Assembly: GCF_027912515.1 (NCBI RefSeq)
Contig: NZ_CP115464.1
Span: 62,001 to 126,000 of the forward strand
DNA from: Brevundimonas sp. NIBR10
GTDB lineage: Bacteria; Pseudomonadota; Alphaproteobacteria; Caulobacterales; Caulobacteraceae
Direction: 5' to 3'
Length of the DNA stretch: 64,000 nt
The notes beneath the pieces were generated by a model that saw only the letters and a list, made by a program, of their open reading frames with translations, was not told the origin of the DNA and ran no database searches. Below are positions 41,640 through 49,555 of the stretch, one piece after another. Made by a program: the position numbers and the translations under genes. The first letter of the stretch is position 1, and every line of letters starts with the position of its first letter.

Positions 41640-43763
41640 TCAACTCCTCTTGCGGAAGAAGCGGCGGGTCGTGCCGGTTGACGGTGTCGGTGCCGACGGC
41701 GCTTCCGAGGGGCGCACAGCGTGCGCCTTGGGCGCGATGAACAGGTCGGACTGGGGGGCCGAAGGATTGCGGCGGGCGGCCAGGGCGGCCCAGTCGGCCA
41801 GCTCTCCGGATCCGTCCTTGCGGGGGGCTCCGACGCCGAGGTTGTAGGCCAGGGCGCGGGCACCGACCCAGATGTCGACCCACTCATTGCGCTCGCGAAG
41901 CTTGCGCCACCAACGCTTGAGCTCGCCGCTCTTCTTGTCCTTTTCCTCGGCCAGGCCCTCGGCGGTGATCTGCATCGCCCAGGCCTCGTCCTCGCGACGA
42001 GACCAGTGACCTCGACCCTGGAGGGGCGTCTGATAGCCGGCCTCGGTGGATATCTTCAGCGACCACATCAGGGCCGCCTTCAACTCCCAGGTGCCGGTCG
42101 GATAGAGTTTGACGCGCCCCTTGATGCGGCCGTTCTCGATGACCTTCTGCGGCTTGCCCTTCCCGAAGGCGGGCTTCTTCCATCCCGGCTGGCCGTCCAG
42201 GGCCAGGACGTTCGGACGGCCGCGACAGAAGGCGTAGACCTTCTGGGTCCGATAGCCGGTATCGACGCCCCAGAGCGGCAGGAGCTCGCCCCCGTCCGTA
42301 TGGGGATAGGTTCGACGCGTGACGCGATCGAGCTTGTGCCAGACATCGTCACCGGAGGTGTCGCCGGTGATGACCCCACGATCGACGACCCACCATTCGC
42401 CACCCGGCCCCCAGCCGATCACACCCCATTCCAGATAGCCGCCCTGGACGTCGCAGAAGCCGGTCAGAAGTCCTGCACGCGCAGGGACGATCTCGGCCTC
42501 GTAGTCCTCGCAAAGGCGGTGGAGATCCTCCCAGGCCATAGCCTCGACCGACGGGTCCCAGGCGCGACCGAAGGTCTGTTGTTCGAGGGCCTTGAGATCC
42601 GCCGGGGTCACGGCCTCGGCGATCGAGGCGGCGATCTTGGCCCAGCTGATCAGACCGCACATCGCCTGCCAGATGTAGTAGCTGGGCTCACGGCCCTCGC
42701 AGTCGCGCGAGGACTGCCGATAGGCGAAGCCGGCGGCCGGGACGAGATGCGCCTCGATATCCTCAACGGCGACGAAGGGGCCGGGGGCAGGATTGTCGTC
42801 CTCATCGGACAGGAAGGTCGGGAGCCAGAAGCCTGCTTGCCGGAAAGCCGGCATGTCCGATTCCTCGAGCACTCCGCCGCATCCACCGTCGGCCGGCGGG
42901 CAGACGAAGTGGTGAGGTGTCCCGTTCCGATCTCCGCCCCTGAACCCCTCGGGCATCAGGTGGAAATGGCCAAGGCACTGCTGGCACTGCCCGTAGAAGC
43001 GGCGCTGATCGCCCTGCTGCTCGGCCCGGGTGATCTCGCATTCGCCGAGCTCGGACGGGGTAGAGAGCATGGCCTCCTTCGAGCCGATCGCCGAATAGGC
43101 GGCCTGGCGCTCTCGAGCCTGTTTGACCGGGGCACCCCGGGAGCCGACTTCCCGCAGGGCGTTGCCGACCTCCTCCAGGATCAGGTTCCCGGCCGAGATC
43201 ATCTGCAGTTCCTTGGGCGAGGCCAGGTTGAACAGGGCCAGGGTCGCGCCGTTGAGGAGCCGCTTCTTCTTGGTGCTCGATCCCTCGCTTGATTTGGTCG
43301 ACACCGGTTTGACGCGACGGCGGAGCTCGGGGCTTTCCTCGATCAGAGGCGCGAGTTTGACGTCGTCGTATTTGGTGATCTCGCCGGCGGACGGCAGGCC
43401 GATCGCGAATGGGGCCGGGCGGTTGACGATGGACCAGGCGACCCAGAGCTGACCGATCGACGACTTGGCCGTCTGGGCCCCCCCGAGCACGGCCAGGCGT
43501 GTGCAGGGGTCGTCGGGGTGAAGACGGTCGAGGGGCTCGCGAAGGTATTCGACCTTTTCAAAGCCGAACGGGACGGGGCCATTCTGCGCCAGCGGCGAGC
43601 CAGTGCGCGGCGACAGGATGACGTGGCCCTGTTCGACCCACTCCGAAATCCGGACGTCATCGGGCGGGGCGAGATCTCCGGCAACGGACAGCACAACGAG
43701 CGCTGCGGCGCGGGTGAGCGTGCTGGGGAAGACCACGTCAGGCTGCAGCTTCGGTCGTGGCAC
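41640..43763 (-). CDS. Terminase large subunit (gpA family)
   Basis: A 707-aa protein of gpA size. The ATPase P-loop-like 'LAVLGGAQTAKSSIGQ' is at about 88-103. A zinc site ('GQCQQCLGHFHLMPEGF' and a later Cys-rich stretch), 'ILEEVGNALREVGSRGAPVK' and the C-terminal nuclease part ('AALMWSLKISTEAGYQ') follow. It cuts concatemers and pumps DNA into the prohead. It overlaps the small subunit gene by 26 bp. gpA-type terminases usually make cohesive ends. Confidence 0.93.
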   Translation of the reverse strand: MPRPKLQPDVVFPSTLTRAAALVVLSVAGDLAPPDDVRISEWVEQGHVILSPRTGSPLAQNGPVPFGFEKVEYLREPLDRLHPDDPCTRLAVLGGAQTAKSSIGQLWVAWSIVNRPAPFAIGLPSAGEITKYDDVKLAPLIEESPELRRRVKPVSTKSSEGSSTKKKRLLNGATLALFNLASPKELQMISAGNLILEEVGNALREVGSRGAPVKQARERQAAYSAIGSKEAMLSTPSELGECEITRAEQQGDQRRFYGQCQQCLGHFHLMPEGFRGGDRNGTPHHFVCPPADGGCGGVLEESDMPAFRQAGFWLPTFLSDEDDNPAPGPFVAVEDIEAHLVPAAGFAYRQSSRDCEGREPSYYIWQAMCGLISWAKIAASIAEAVTPADLKALEQQTFGRAWDPSVEAMAWEDLHRLCEDYEAEIVPARAGLLTGFCDVQGGYLEWGVIGWGPGGEWWVVDRGVITGDTSGDDVWHKLDRVTRRTYPHTDGGELLPLWGVDTGYRTQKVYAFCRGRPNVLALDGQPGWKKPAFGKGKPQKVIENGRIKGRVKLYPTGTWELKAALMWSLKISTEAGYQTPLQGRGHWSRREDEAWAMQITAEGLAEEKDKKSGELKRWWRKLRERNEWVDIWVGARALAYNLGVGAPRKDGSGELADWAALAARRNPSAPQSDLFIAPKAHAVRPSEAPSAPTPSTGTTRRFFRKRS
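41712..41726. repeat. Dispersed palindrome, copy 5 (one mismatch)
   Basis: GCGCACAGCGTGCGC inside the terminase large subunit gene; one base (A at position 7) differs from the consensus. On the coding strand it encodes AHAVR, as in copy 6. Confidence 0.65.
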
Positions 43764-44385
43764 TGCCGGTCAGGCCGGCGACAGCGGCGGGCCGCAGGAT
43801 TTCATTGGCCGCTTCGATCAGGCGTGTTGCGGCGGCAGCGCGGGCGGCGCGGTGAGCCTTGCGGATCCGCGCGCCAGCTTCCCGGCCCAGGGCAGCAGTC
43901 AGAGTGGTCTCCTGGCGGGCCAGCTCGGAGGTGAAGGCGTCCATCATGCCCATGACGACGGCTTGCAGGTCGTCGGCCGGGATCAGCAGGCCCGCGTCGA
44001 CCGCTTCCTCGCGTTGCTTCTTGCGAAGCTCGATGAGTTTGAGCTCGATATTCGCCGCCTGCAGCGGTGATGCGATATCGCCGCGCGGCTCGTCGTCCAG
44101 CTCGGGGACCGGGCGCACGGCGTGCGCGGACACAGGCTCAGGTGCCGGATCAAGATCCCGCACATGGCGCTTGTCGTGGACGAAGACCGACGTGTTGCGG
44201 TGCGCTTTCAGCGCCGCGAGGTCCACGAAGCGGCACTTGCCGATCTTCTCCTGGGGAATGTCGACGTTTCGCGCCAGATAGCGCGAGACGTTCGACGCAT
44301 CGATACGATCGCCCGCCCTGGTGAGCGCCGTCGCGGCTGCGACGACGGTCACCCACCCCGGCGGGGGCGAGTTCCGTGCGCTCAT
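43738..44385 (-). CDS. Terminase small subunit-like protein
   Basis: A 215-aa protein, first gene of the late operon. Residues 20-50 ('ALTRAGDRIDASNVSRYLAR') look like a DNA-binding helix-turn-helix, followed by a Pro-rich linker containing a palindrome copy (AHAVR) and a helical C-terminal half ('ANIELKLIELRKKQREEAVD'), the gpNu1-like layout. It should recognise the packaging site. Tandem CCGTGCGC half-sites lie around its start. Confidence 0.75.
   Translation of the reverse strand: MSARNSPPPGWVTVVAAATALTRAGDRIDASNVSRYLARNVDIPQEKIGKCRFVDLAALKAHRNTSVFVHDKRHVRDLDPAPEPVSAHAVRPVPELDDEPRGDIASPLQAANIELKLIELRKKQREEAVDAGLLIPADDLQAVVMGMMDAFTSELARQETTLTAALGREAGARIRKAHRAARAAAATRLIEAANEILRPAAVAGLTGSATTEAAA
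44113..44127. repeat. Dispersed 15-bp palindrome, copy 6 (G centre)
   Basis: GCGCACGGCGTGCGC inside the terminase small subunit gene, read on the minus strand as AHAVR. Confidence 0.8.
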
Positions 44386-44434
44386 GCGTGCAGTCCCGTG
44401 CGCTAGAGGCCCACCCGTGCGCGATCCGTGCCAC
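44374..44434. promoter_or_regulatory. Tandem CCGTGCGC half-sites at the late operon start
   Basis: CCGTGCGCT at 44374 and 44396, CCGTGCGCG at 44415 and a weaker CCGTGCCAC at 44426, all on the same strand with spacings of 22, 19 and 11 bp. CCGTGCGC is half of the dispersed palindrome. The array covers codons 2-4 of the small terminase gene and its leader, so it may control late transcription or mark a packaging site. Confidence 0.6.
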
Positions 44435-44532
44435 GGCGCAGGATTTCTCTGATTTCAGAACGAAGACGCCTCGCCCGACCGTATAGGTTTTGGGGGAGGG
44501 GGAAGGACCCGCGACCGTGCCGCGAGCGCGCT

Positions 44533-44550
44533 TACCTGCTGATAGGTAAA
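44533..44550. promoter_or_regulatory. TTACCT/AGGTAA inverted repeat beside the terminator
   Basis: TTACCT (44533-44538), GCTGAT, AGGTAA (44545-44550): a perfect 6-bp inverted repeat just past the T-tract of the terminator and about 150 bp before the late operon. Possible operator; nothing more can be shown. Confidence 0.35.
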
Positions 44551-44582
44551 GGAAAACCCGCCCGACTTTGCGTCGGGCGGGC
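44550..44582 (-). terminator. Intrinsic terminator between early and late leftward operons
   Basis: CCCGCCCGAC (44558-44567) pairs perfectly with GTCGGGCGGG (44573-44582). Read leftward it is followed by TTTTCCTTT. It ends transcription of the replication operon after the NusG paralogue and is the point an antiterminator would have to overcome to reach the late genes. Confidence 0.85.
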
Positions 44583-44624
44583 TTCAATGGCTGTGCTGGA
44601 CTAGGACGGCTACCGCACTGCGCG

Positions 44625-45188
44625 TCAGTCTGACGGCAGCGAAATCACCTGAACCGATTCGCGGCCCAACAAGGTGAATATGACCTTCGCACGGTCGCCG
44701 TCAACCATCTCCTGGAAGATCAGGTCATAGTCGGCCGTCGGGCCGCTGAACCGCAACTTGTCGCCTTTGCGGTAGCGAGGCGCTGAGGCCGCCTTCTCGG
44801 CCTTGGACCGGTGCGGCAGGATCACCAGGCCGTTGATCTCACGGTTCTGGATCTCTTCGATGAACCGATTGGGGATCGGGCTCGGCTTGGCGGTTTCGCC
44901 TGACCCCTGCATGATCACGTCATGGACGCCCATCGTTGATCGGATCGCGCTCCAGCCTGGCTGGTTCACATCGACACTGACGAACAGATAGCGGGGCACC
45001 ATCGGCCGGGGCGTGGGGGAGATCCCGTTCCTGACGCGTGCTCCGAGAGGCGGCGGCACCATGGGCAGGTAGACGTCAAAGCCCTGACGCTCCAGCTGGT
45101 ACTTGGCCAGACGCTCTTGCCCGACGTGGGTGATCACGACGTACCAGAGGTAGCCCCCCTTGGCGGCGGATGGATTGAACGCGCTCAC
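44625..45188 (-). CDS. NusG-family transcription antitermination protein
   Basis: A 187-aa protein from GTG 45188 with AAAGGG upstream. The NGN domain is clear ('LWYVVITHVGQERLAKYQLE', 'VPRYLFVSVDV'), and a KOW domain ends the protein ('RYRKGDKLRFSGPTADYDLI' to 'RESVQVISLPSD'). It is a specialised NusG paralogue of the RfaH/LoaP kind rather than housekeeping NusG. As last gene of the early leftward operon, just before a terminator and the late operon, it probably lets RNA polymerase read the late genes (lambda Q-like role; inference). Confidence 0.85.
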   Translation of the reverse strand: MSAFNPSAAKGGYLWYVVITHVGQERLAKYQLERQGFDVYLPMVPPPLGARVRNGISPTPRPMVPRYLFVSVDVNQPGWSAIRSTMGVHDVIMQGSGETAKPSPIPNRFIEEIQNREINGLVILPHRSKAEKAASAPRYRKGDKLRFSGPTADYDLIFQEMVDGDRAKVIFTLLGRESVQVISLPSD

Positions 45189-45231
45189 TGGACAGGCCCT
45201 TTCGAGGATGCGGAAAAGGGAGCGGCCGTCA

Positions 45232-45455
45232 GCGTACCGCCGCGTACCTGCTGACCGTCCCTTTTAGATTTCTGATTTTCTTGAAGTTTATAAAGAAAGG
45301 TACGCCGGGTACGCTGGGTACGGACCTGTGGCGTCGTGTGCATCTGTGTGTGCGCACGCCTCATGCATGGGCGCGGCGGATCGAGCGTACCCAGCGTACC
45401 CGCGTACCGAATCACCCGGAGAAGCCCGTCATTCATGACTTTCTCCCGGGTACGA
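45232..45455. repeat. Iteron-like GGTACGC cluster with inverted triplets (candidate replication origin)
   Basis: Nine copies of GGTACG: inverted at 45232 and 45242, direct triplet at 45299, 45308 and 45317, inverted triplet at 45385, 45394 and 45402, and direct at 45449. The two triplets are near-perfect reverse complements over about 24 bp (one bulge). An AT-rich tract (45263-45298) adjoins the first triplet. This fits a replication origin with iterons and an unwinding element, or a large mRNA hairpin. Confidence 0.6.
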
Positions 45456-47309
45456 TGAAGGGGACGAATCACGGGACGCGGCGGCGCGCATGTGCCATTT
45501 CGGGGGTTCAAACGGTGACGCCTCGACGGTGACGCCGACGCCGGCGGGCCTGACGAGCCAGGGGGTCAGGGGGATCGCCAGGGCCCGGCTCTGCTGCCCC
45601 ACGCCGAACTTGGGCGCATAGGGTAGGGTTCGCGGCCGGAACTCCTCGCCCAGGTCGCCCAGGTGCTGGAGCGCGCTTCGCCAGTTCTTGTATTCGGTGG
45701 GCGCCAGCCCCGCCTTCAGCGCCGGGTGTCGGTTCGCGACGATCAACCAGGGTCCGGGATGGTCTGCGCCCGGCGGATTGTTTTCGATCAGGATGCCGAA
45801 TGTCTTCAGCACCTTGTCGTGGGTGCCTCGGCTCTCGCATTCCTCCTGGACCATCTCCCCCACATTCCAGAACCGGTCACGGATGTGCTGTTTGGTGACC
45901 AGGTTCATGATCGCCGAGAAGCACCCCTGACCCACGTTCAGCGCCGTCGAGGTCTCCTCGCGAGACACGATCAATGGCGTCCATAGGGCCAGCTCAGCTC
46001 CGACGCTGCCCTCGGTCAGCGCCTCGTCCTTGAGCAGCAATCGCCGCCCGGCCGCCAATGCCGCGATCAGATCGGCCCCACGCGCATCGGCCCCGCTGCG
46101 ACCCAGGGCATCCTTCATCAGCGAGACATCGGATCGATACCGGGCATGATCCCGCATCGCGCGAGCCAGGAACGCAGGCGACGTCTTCTCCGCCCATTCC
46201 CGATACTCGCGCAGGGTATCGTCCGCACCGCCCTTGGCCTTGCCGAGCGGCTTCAGCCGGACCTCGACCATCCGCGAATCCATGGCGTCGCTGAGCTCGA
46301 CCGACAGAATGGCGCCCAGCCAGGCCGCACCCACGGCCGTCTGGTTCACCGGCTTGCCGTCCTTGCCGATCATGACGCCCTTGGACCCGTCACCCGTGGT
46401 CATGCGCCTGAGCATTTCCATCGCCTGTTCGACGGGGCCCTGCCCGCCGATCGACGGTTCGGCCTCGTCCAGATACCGCGCCCGGGCCTCGCCCGAGATC
46501 TCCCCGCGCATCCCGGCCTCGGTGAACCGGTCCTCGAGCTCGCCACCGTTCGCGCTGCCGACGGCCGCCATCAGCATGGACAGGGCCGTCTTGCCGGTTC
46601 CCCGCCCGCCGATGCACAGGATGTGCGGCCGAAAATGCGGCACGGCCCCCAGCAGGGCCGACCCCTGCCAGGCCAGGGCCACGTCCGCACCCGTCAGCCC
46701 GCCTTCGGCCAGCTCGTACCAGTTCCACTGATCCAGATGGTCCCGAAGCTTCTGGGCATCGGCGATCGAGGCGGCCTTCACGGGCCGGGGGGTCGGGGGG
46801 GCGAGAGTATAGATCGGGCCCCGCGTTCGCGTTCGCATGGCCTGGGCGATCGGCGTCCAGTCCGCTTCCTTGAAGGGCCAGCGGCCCAGAGCGTCACCGG
46901 CATGCAGCACCGGGCCGTCGGGCGTCGCCCAGACCCCGGGCCCACGGAACAGCCGCATCCGGTTCCACTTCCCCGCCTCGCGGCATTTCTGGTTGAACCA
47001 GATCGCCATCGACAGGGCCTTGAAGTCGCCCTCCCCGTCGATCCAGTTGTTGGCGAAGGCCTGCCCGGCCGGATCGACAAACAGGTCGGTCCGCAACAGG
47101 TTCTGGACCCGACCGGCCGTCACGAACCTCAGCTCGCCACCGGGCAGCGCCAGAACCATCTGGTCGCCCTCGTACCCCATCGGCACGACGGGGCAGTCCT
47201 CGATCGGCGGATCGACCAGGACGCCGTCCGCCTTCTTTTTCTTGCGACGGCGGCTCTTGTCGTCGTTGGCCGGCGGATCCACCGGCATGTCGTAATCCTG
47301 CTCACTCAC
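45429..47309 (-). CDS. Replicative helicase/primase-associated ATPase
   Basis: A 626-aa protein. A lysine-rich N-terminus (19-28) is followed by a domain with 'GGELRFVTAGRVQNLLRTDL'. The ATPase core has Walker A 'CIGGRGTGKTALS' (about 232-244) and 'GAAWLGAILSVELSDAMDSR' with a final arginine, as in DUF927/superfamily 3-like phage helicases. It follows the primase gene with 4-bp overlap. Probably the replicative helicase; the iteron-like region starts at its 3' end. Confidence 0.75.
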   Translation of the reverse strand: MSEQDYDMPVDPPANDDKSRRRKKKKADGVLVDPPIEDCPVVPMGYEGDQMVLALPGGELRFVTAGRVQNLLRTDLFVDPAGQAFANNWIDGEGDFKALSMAIWFNQKCREAGKWNRMRLFRGPGVWATPDGPVLHAGDALGRWPFKEADWTPIAQAMRTRTRGPIYTLAPPTPRPVKAASIADAQKLRDHLDQWNWYELAEGGLTGADVALAWQGSALLGAVPHFRPHILCIGGRGTGKTALSMLMAAVGSANGGELEDRFTEAGMRGEISGEARARYLDEAEPSIGGQGPVEQAMEMLRRMTTGDGSKGVMIGKDGKPVNQTAVGAAWLGAILSVELSDAMDSRMVEVRLKPLGKAKGGADDTLREYREWAEKTSPAFLARAMRDHARYRSDVSLMKDALGRSGADARGADLIAALAAGRRLLLKDEALTEGSVGAELALWTPLIVSREETSTALNVGQGCFSAIMNLVTKQHIRDRFWNVGEMVQEECESRGTHDKVLKTFGILIENNPPGADHPGPWLIVANRHPALKAGLAPTEYKNWRSALQHLGDLGEEFRPRTLPYAPKFGVGQQSRALAIPLTPWLVRPAGVGVTVEASPFEPPKWHMRAAASRDSSPSSYPGESHE

Positions 47310-48634
47310 GCTGCAGCCCCGGAAGTCTCGGCCTCAATGGCGGTCTCGGCCGCTTCGGCGGCCCTGCGAATGTCGTTGAAATCCAGACCGGGCGGTGGGC
47401 GGCTGGCCTTGACCACGGTCTCGCCCCCGAGCGTCAGACGACGCCGCCAGCCCTGGACGGCCAGGGCCCCGCACACCTTGGCCCGCCCCTTGGCGTCACG
47501 GGTGAAGCGCACGATGCGACCCCGCCCGTTCCGGCCCTTGACCTTCAGGGGGCTCATGTCCGCATCACAGGCGATATCGACGATGCCCCAGGGGGACGCC
47601 GGATCCTCGGGCCAGGTGAAGGGCGGCCGCATCGGATCCCCGGTTGGGGTCCAGACGTCAACGGCGCCGTCCGCGTCCTTCAGCTCCCCGCCCTGCAGCC
47701 GATTCAAAGATCCCGCCGCGACCGCCCGCACCGGCAGGCACAGTTCCCCGGCCAGCATCATCGCGCGAGAGAAGGCATTCTCGTACCCTTCGGCGACCGC
47801 AAGCGGCCCGGGGCTGTCGGGACGGCTCAGCCAGACCCCGCCCGGCAAGCGGACTTCGGCCAGATCCTTGCGGTCGTTCCGGTCCGGGGGCCCGACACGG
47901 TCGCCCTGCCGCGCGAGCAGGACATGGCCCTGAGGCCCCCACATCTTCTTGGCCGGATCGCGATGCGTCTTCCCCTTGCCGTTGGGCCGCAGATAGACGC
48001 ACAGCACCCCGCCCGTCGGCCCCAGTTCGGTCATCACCAGCCCGATGACGGCGGGCAGGAAGACGCCGTGTTTGGGGGGAAACAGGTCCCACTCGGGCGG
48101 CCCCGAATAGTAGGCGCGAGGATTGAACCGCAGCACCTCAAGACCTCGCGCCAGGACCGGCCCACGGATCGCCCGATGCTCGAAATAGGTCTGTGCCAGG
48201 GTGCCGGCGGCGGGCACGGCTTCCCGCCACAGATGCACGGCCAGCCGGGCCTTCCACGCCTCCGCCGCTCCCTCATCGGCCTCGGCGACCGCGCGGGCCT
48301 GCGCACGCCGTGCGCGCGATTCCTCGCTTTCCTCACGCCCGACATGGCCCAGGATCCGGCGCGCGGCATCACCCATGGTCTCACCGTTCCGCGAGAACAG
48401 ACGGTGTTCCAGATCGACCGCATCCCCGCCGCGATCGTCGCAGGAGTGGCAAATCCAGCGGGATTTGCCGTTGTAGACCACGAAGGGCTCTGACTTCGAC
48501 GACGTCCCGCAGTCACTCAGGGGACAGACCCCGCGCCAGGTCGCGCCCCGAACATTCAGGGTGACACCGGCGGCTAGGGCGATCTCGACGCAATCGCCCT
48601 CTTCATTGGCCTTGTCGATCAGGTCGGGCTTCAT
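47306..48634 (-). CDS. Phage DNA primase (zinc finger plus Toprim)
   Basis: 442 aa from the ATG at 48634. The N-terminal zinc motif is 'CPLSDCGTSSKSE' followed by 'WICHSC' (about 37-68), as in CHC2 primases. A middle domain ('AQTYFEHRAIRGPVLARGLE') and a Toprim region ('PLAVAEGYENAFSRAMML' with 'DIACDADMSPLKVKGRNG') match DUF7146/Toprim_3 phage primases. It makes RNA primers for phage replication with the helicase encoded next. Confidence 0.88.
   Translation of the reverse strand: MKPDLIDKANEEGDCVEIALAAGVTLNVRGATWRGVCPLSDCGTSSKSEPFVVYNGKSRWICHSCDDRGGDAVDLEHRLFSRNGETMGDAARRILGHVGREESEESRARRAQARAVAEADEGAAEAWKARLAVHLWREAVPAAGTLAQTYFEHRAIRGPVLARGLEVLRFNPRAYYSGPPEWDLFPPKHGVFLPAVIGLVMTELGPTGGVLCVYLRPNGKGKTHRDPAKKMWGPQGHVLLARQGDRVGPPDRNDRKDLAEVRLPGGVWLSRPDSPGPLAVAEGYENAFSRAMMLAGELCLPVRAVAAGSLNRLQGGELKDADGAVDVWTPTGDPMRPPFTWPEDPASPWGIVDIACDADMSPLKVKGRNGRGRIVRFTRDAKGRAKVCGALAVQGWRRRLTLGGETVVKASRPPPGLDFNDIRRAAEAAETAIEAETSGAAA
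48301..48315. repeat. Dispersed 15-bp palindrome, copy 7 (C centre)
   Basis: GCGCACGCCGTGCGC inside the primase gene, read on the minus strand within RARRAQ. Confidence 0.8.
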
Positions 48635-48903
48635 GCCAGCCACGCCCAGCCGCCATCCGCCCCTGTGGCGGGAATAGTCGAGATGCCGGCCTCGAGCAGC
48701 CAGGCTCGCGGCACGTCGTTCTCGAACCGGTTGCAGCTGTCCTCGCCGTCCTGGCGGCGGCGCTTCATGAACGCGACGCCCTCGCGGGCCGAGGCCTCGA
48801 GGTCGAACCGCCAGTAGTCGAGGCTGCGGATATGATGGCGCGCGCAGGCGAGTTTCGCCGGGCACCCCCAGTCCGCGCAGAGCTTGCGAGACGCGCCCTT
48901 CAC
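48631..48903 (-). CDS. 90-aa hypothetical protein before the primase
   Basis: Starts MKGASRKLCADWGCPAKLAC with four cysteines in the first 55 residues (CADWGC, LACARHH, DSCNRF), a possible zinc site. It overlaps the primase start by ATGA. No known family; the context suggests a replication accessory. Confidence 0.6.
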   Translation of the reverse strand: MKGASRKLCADWGCPAKLACARHHIRSLDYWRFDLEASAREGVAFMKRRRQDGEDSCNRFENDVPRAWLLEAGISTIPATGADGGWAWLA

Positions 48904-49295
48904 GGCAGCACCAGGCTGTCGCTGTCCCAGCGGATCAGGACGCCCTCGAACGCCTCGAGGCCCGGATGCTCCCGAGCCCAGAACCGCTTCAGATCCGCCC
49001 AGTCCTCAAAGCCGTCGCTCCGGGCGAAATGATCCAGGTCGGCCAGATGCATGGTCGAGACGCCGTGGACCTCGATCCGACCCGTCATGGCCGGGTCGAA
49101 ATCGAACCGGATCGGCGACACCGCCGCGCAGGTCGCCGTCGCCAGAAGCCGGCAGGACCGGGTCCGCATCCCGGTATAGAGCTGCAGGGTTTCTCCCGGG
49201 CGGGCGTGACGCTTCCGATCCGCACGGACGGTCTGAGTCTTTGCCCTGGACTGGATCAGCGGCCCGAACCGCGTCTTGAAGGAATAGGCCACCAT
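48900..49295 (-). CDS. ASCH domain protein
   Basis: 131 aa from the ATG at 49295. 'FKTRFGPLIQSRAKTQTVRA' and 'RPGETLQLYTGMRTRSCRLL' match the ASCH fold's RNA-binding-like pattern (K-T-x-T-x-R and the strand after it). ASCH proteins are linked to RNA processing or base-modification steps. It overlaps its downstream neighbour by 4 bp in the leftward early operon. Confidence 0.75.
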   Translation of the reverse strand: MVAYSFKTRFGPLIQSRAKTQTVRADRKRHARPGETLQLYTGMRTRSCRLLATATCAAVSPIRFDFDPAMTGRIEVHGVSTMHLADLDHFARSDGFEDWADLKRFWAREHPGLEAFEGVLIRWDSDSLVLP

Positions 49296-49555
49296 CACCC
49301 GCGCCCCAGCCGCTTGAGCATCTCGCGACCGGCCTCGTTGATCCGCGTCCGCGTTCCGCCCAGGCAGTCGTTCGCCGGCAGGGGCATGTGTTCGGCCAGG
49401 CCCCACTGGCGCAGCATCCCCAGCGTCCCGCCGGGCGTCATGGGGCCGGCGCACAGACCCGCCTCCCCGGCGCGACCGAGGATATCCAGCACCTGGACCT
49501 TGGTTTCGGTTAGCACCTGGCCGGGCCCGATCTTGAGCGGCAGTTTCGTCATCAT
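49295..49555 (-). CDS. 86-aa hypothetical winged-helix-like protein
   Basis: Starts MMTKLPLKIGPGQVLTETKV. 'VQVLDILGRAGEAGLCAGPM' and 'MLRQWGLAEHMPL' have a wHTH-like helix pattern, ending 'TRTRINEAGREMLKRLGRG', common in phage small wHTH proteins. The stop shares a base with the next start. Function unknown. Confidence 0.55.
   Translation of the reverse strand: MMTKLPLKIGPGQVLTETKVQVLDILGRAGEAGLCAGPMTPGGTLGMLRQWGLAEHMPLPANDCLGGTRTRINEAGREMLKRLGRG

Noticed and set aside
45185..45511. A 108-aa leftward frame and an 83-aa rightward frame through the GGTACGC repeats
   Set aside because: They translate the repeats into GTLGT-like patterns on both strands, overlap the helicase 3' end, and lack ribosome sites; the DNA repeats themselves are the better explanation.
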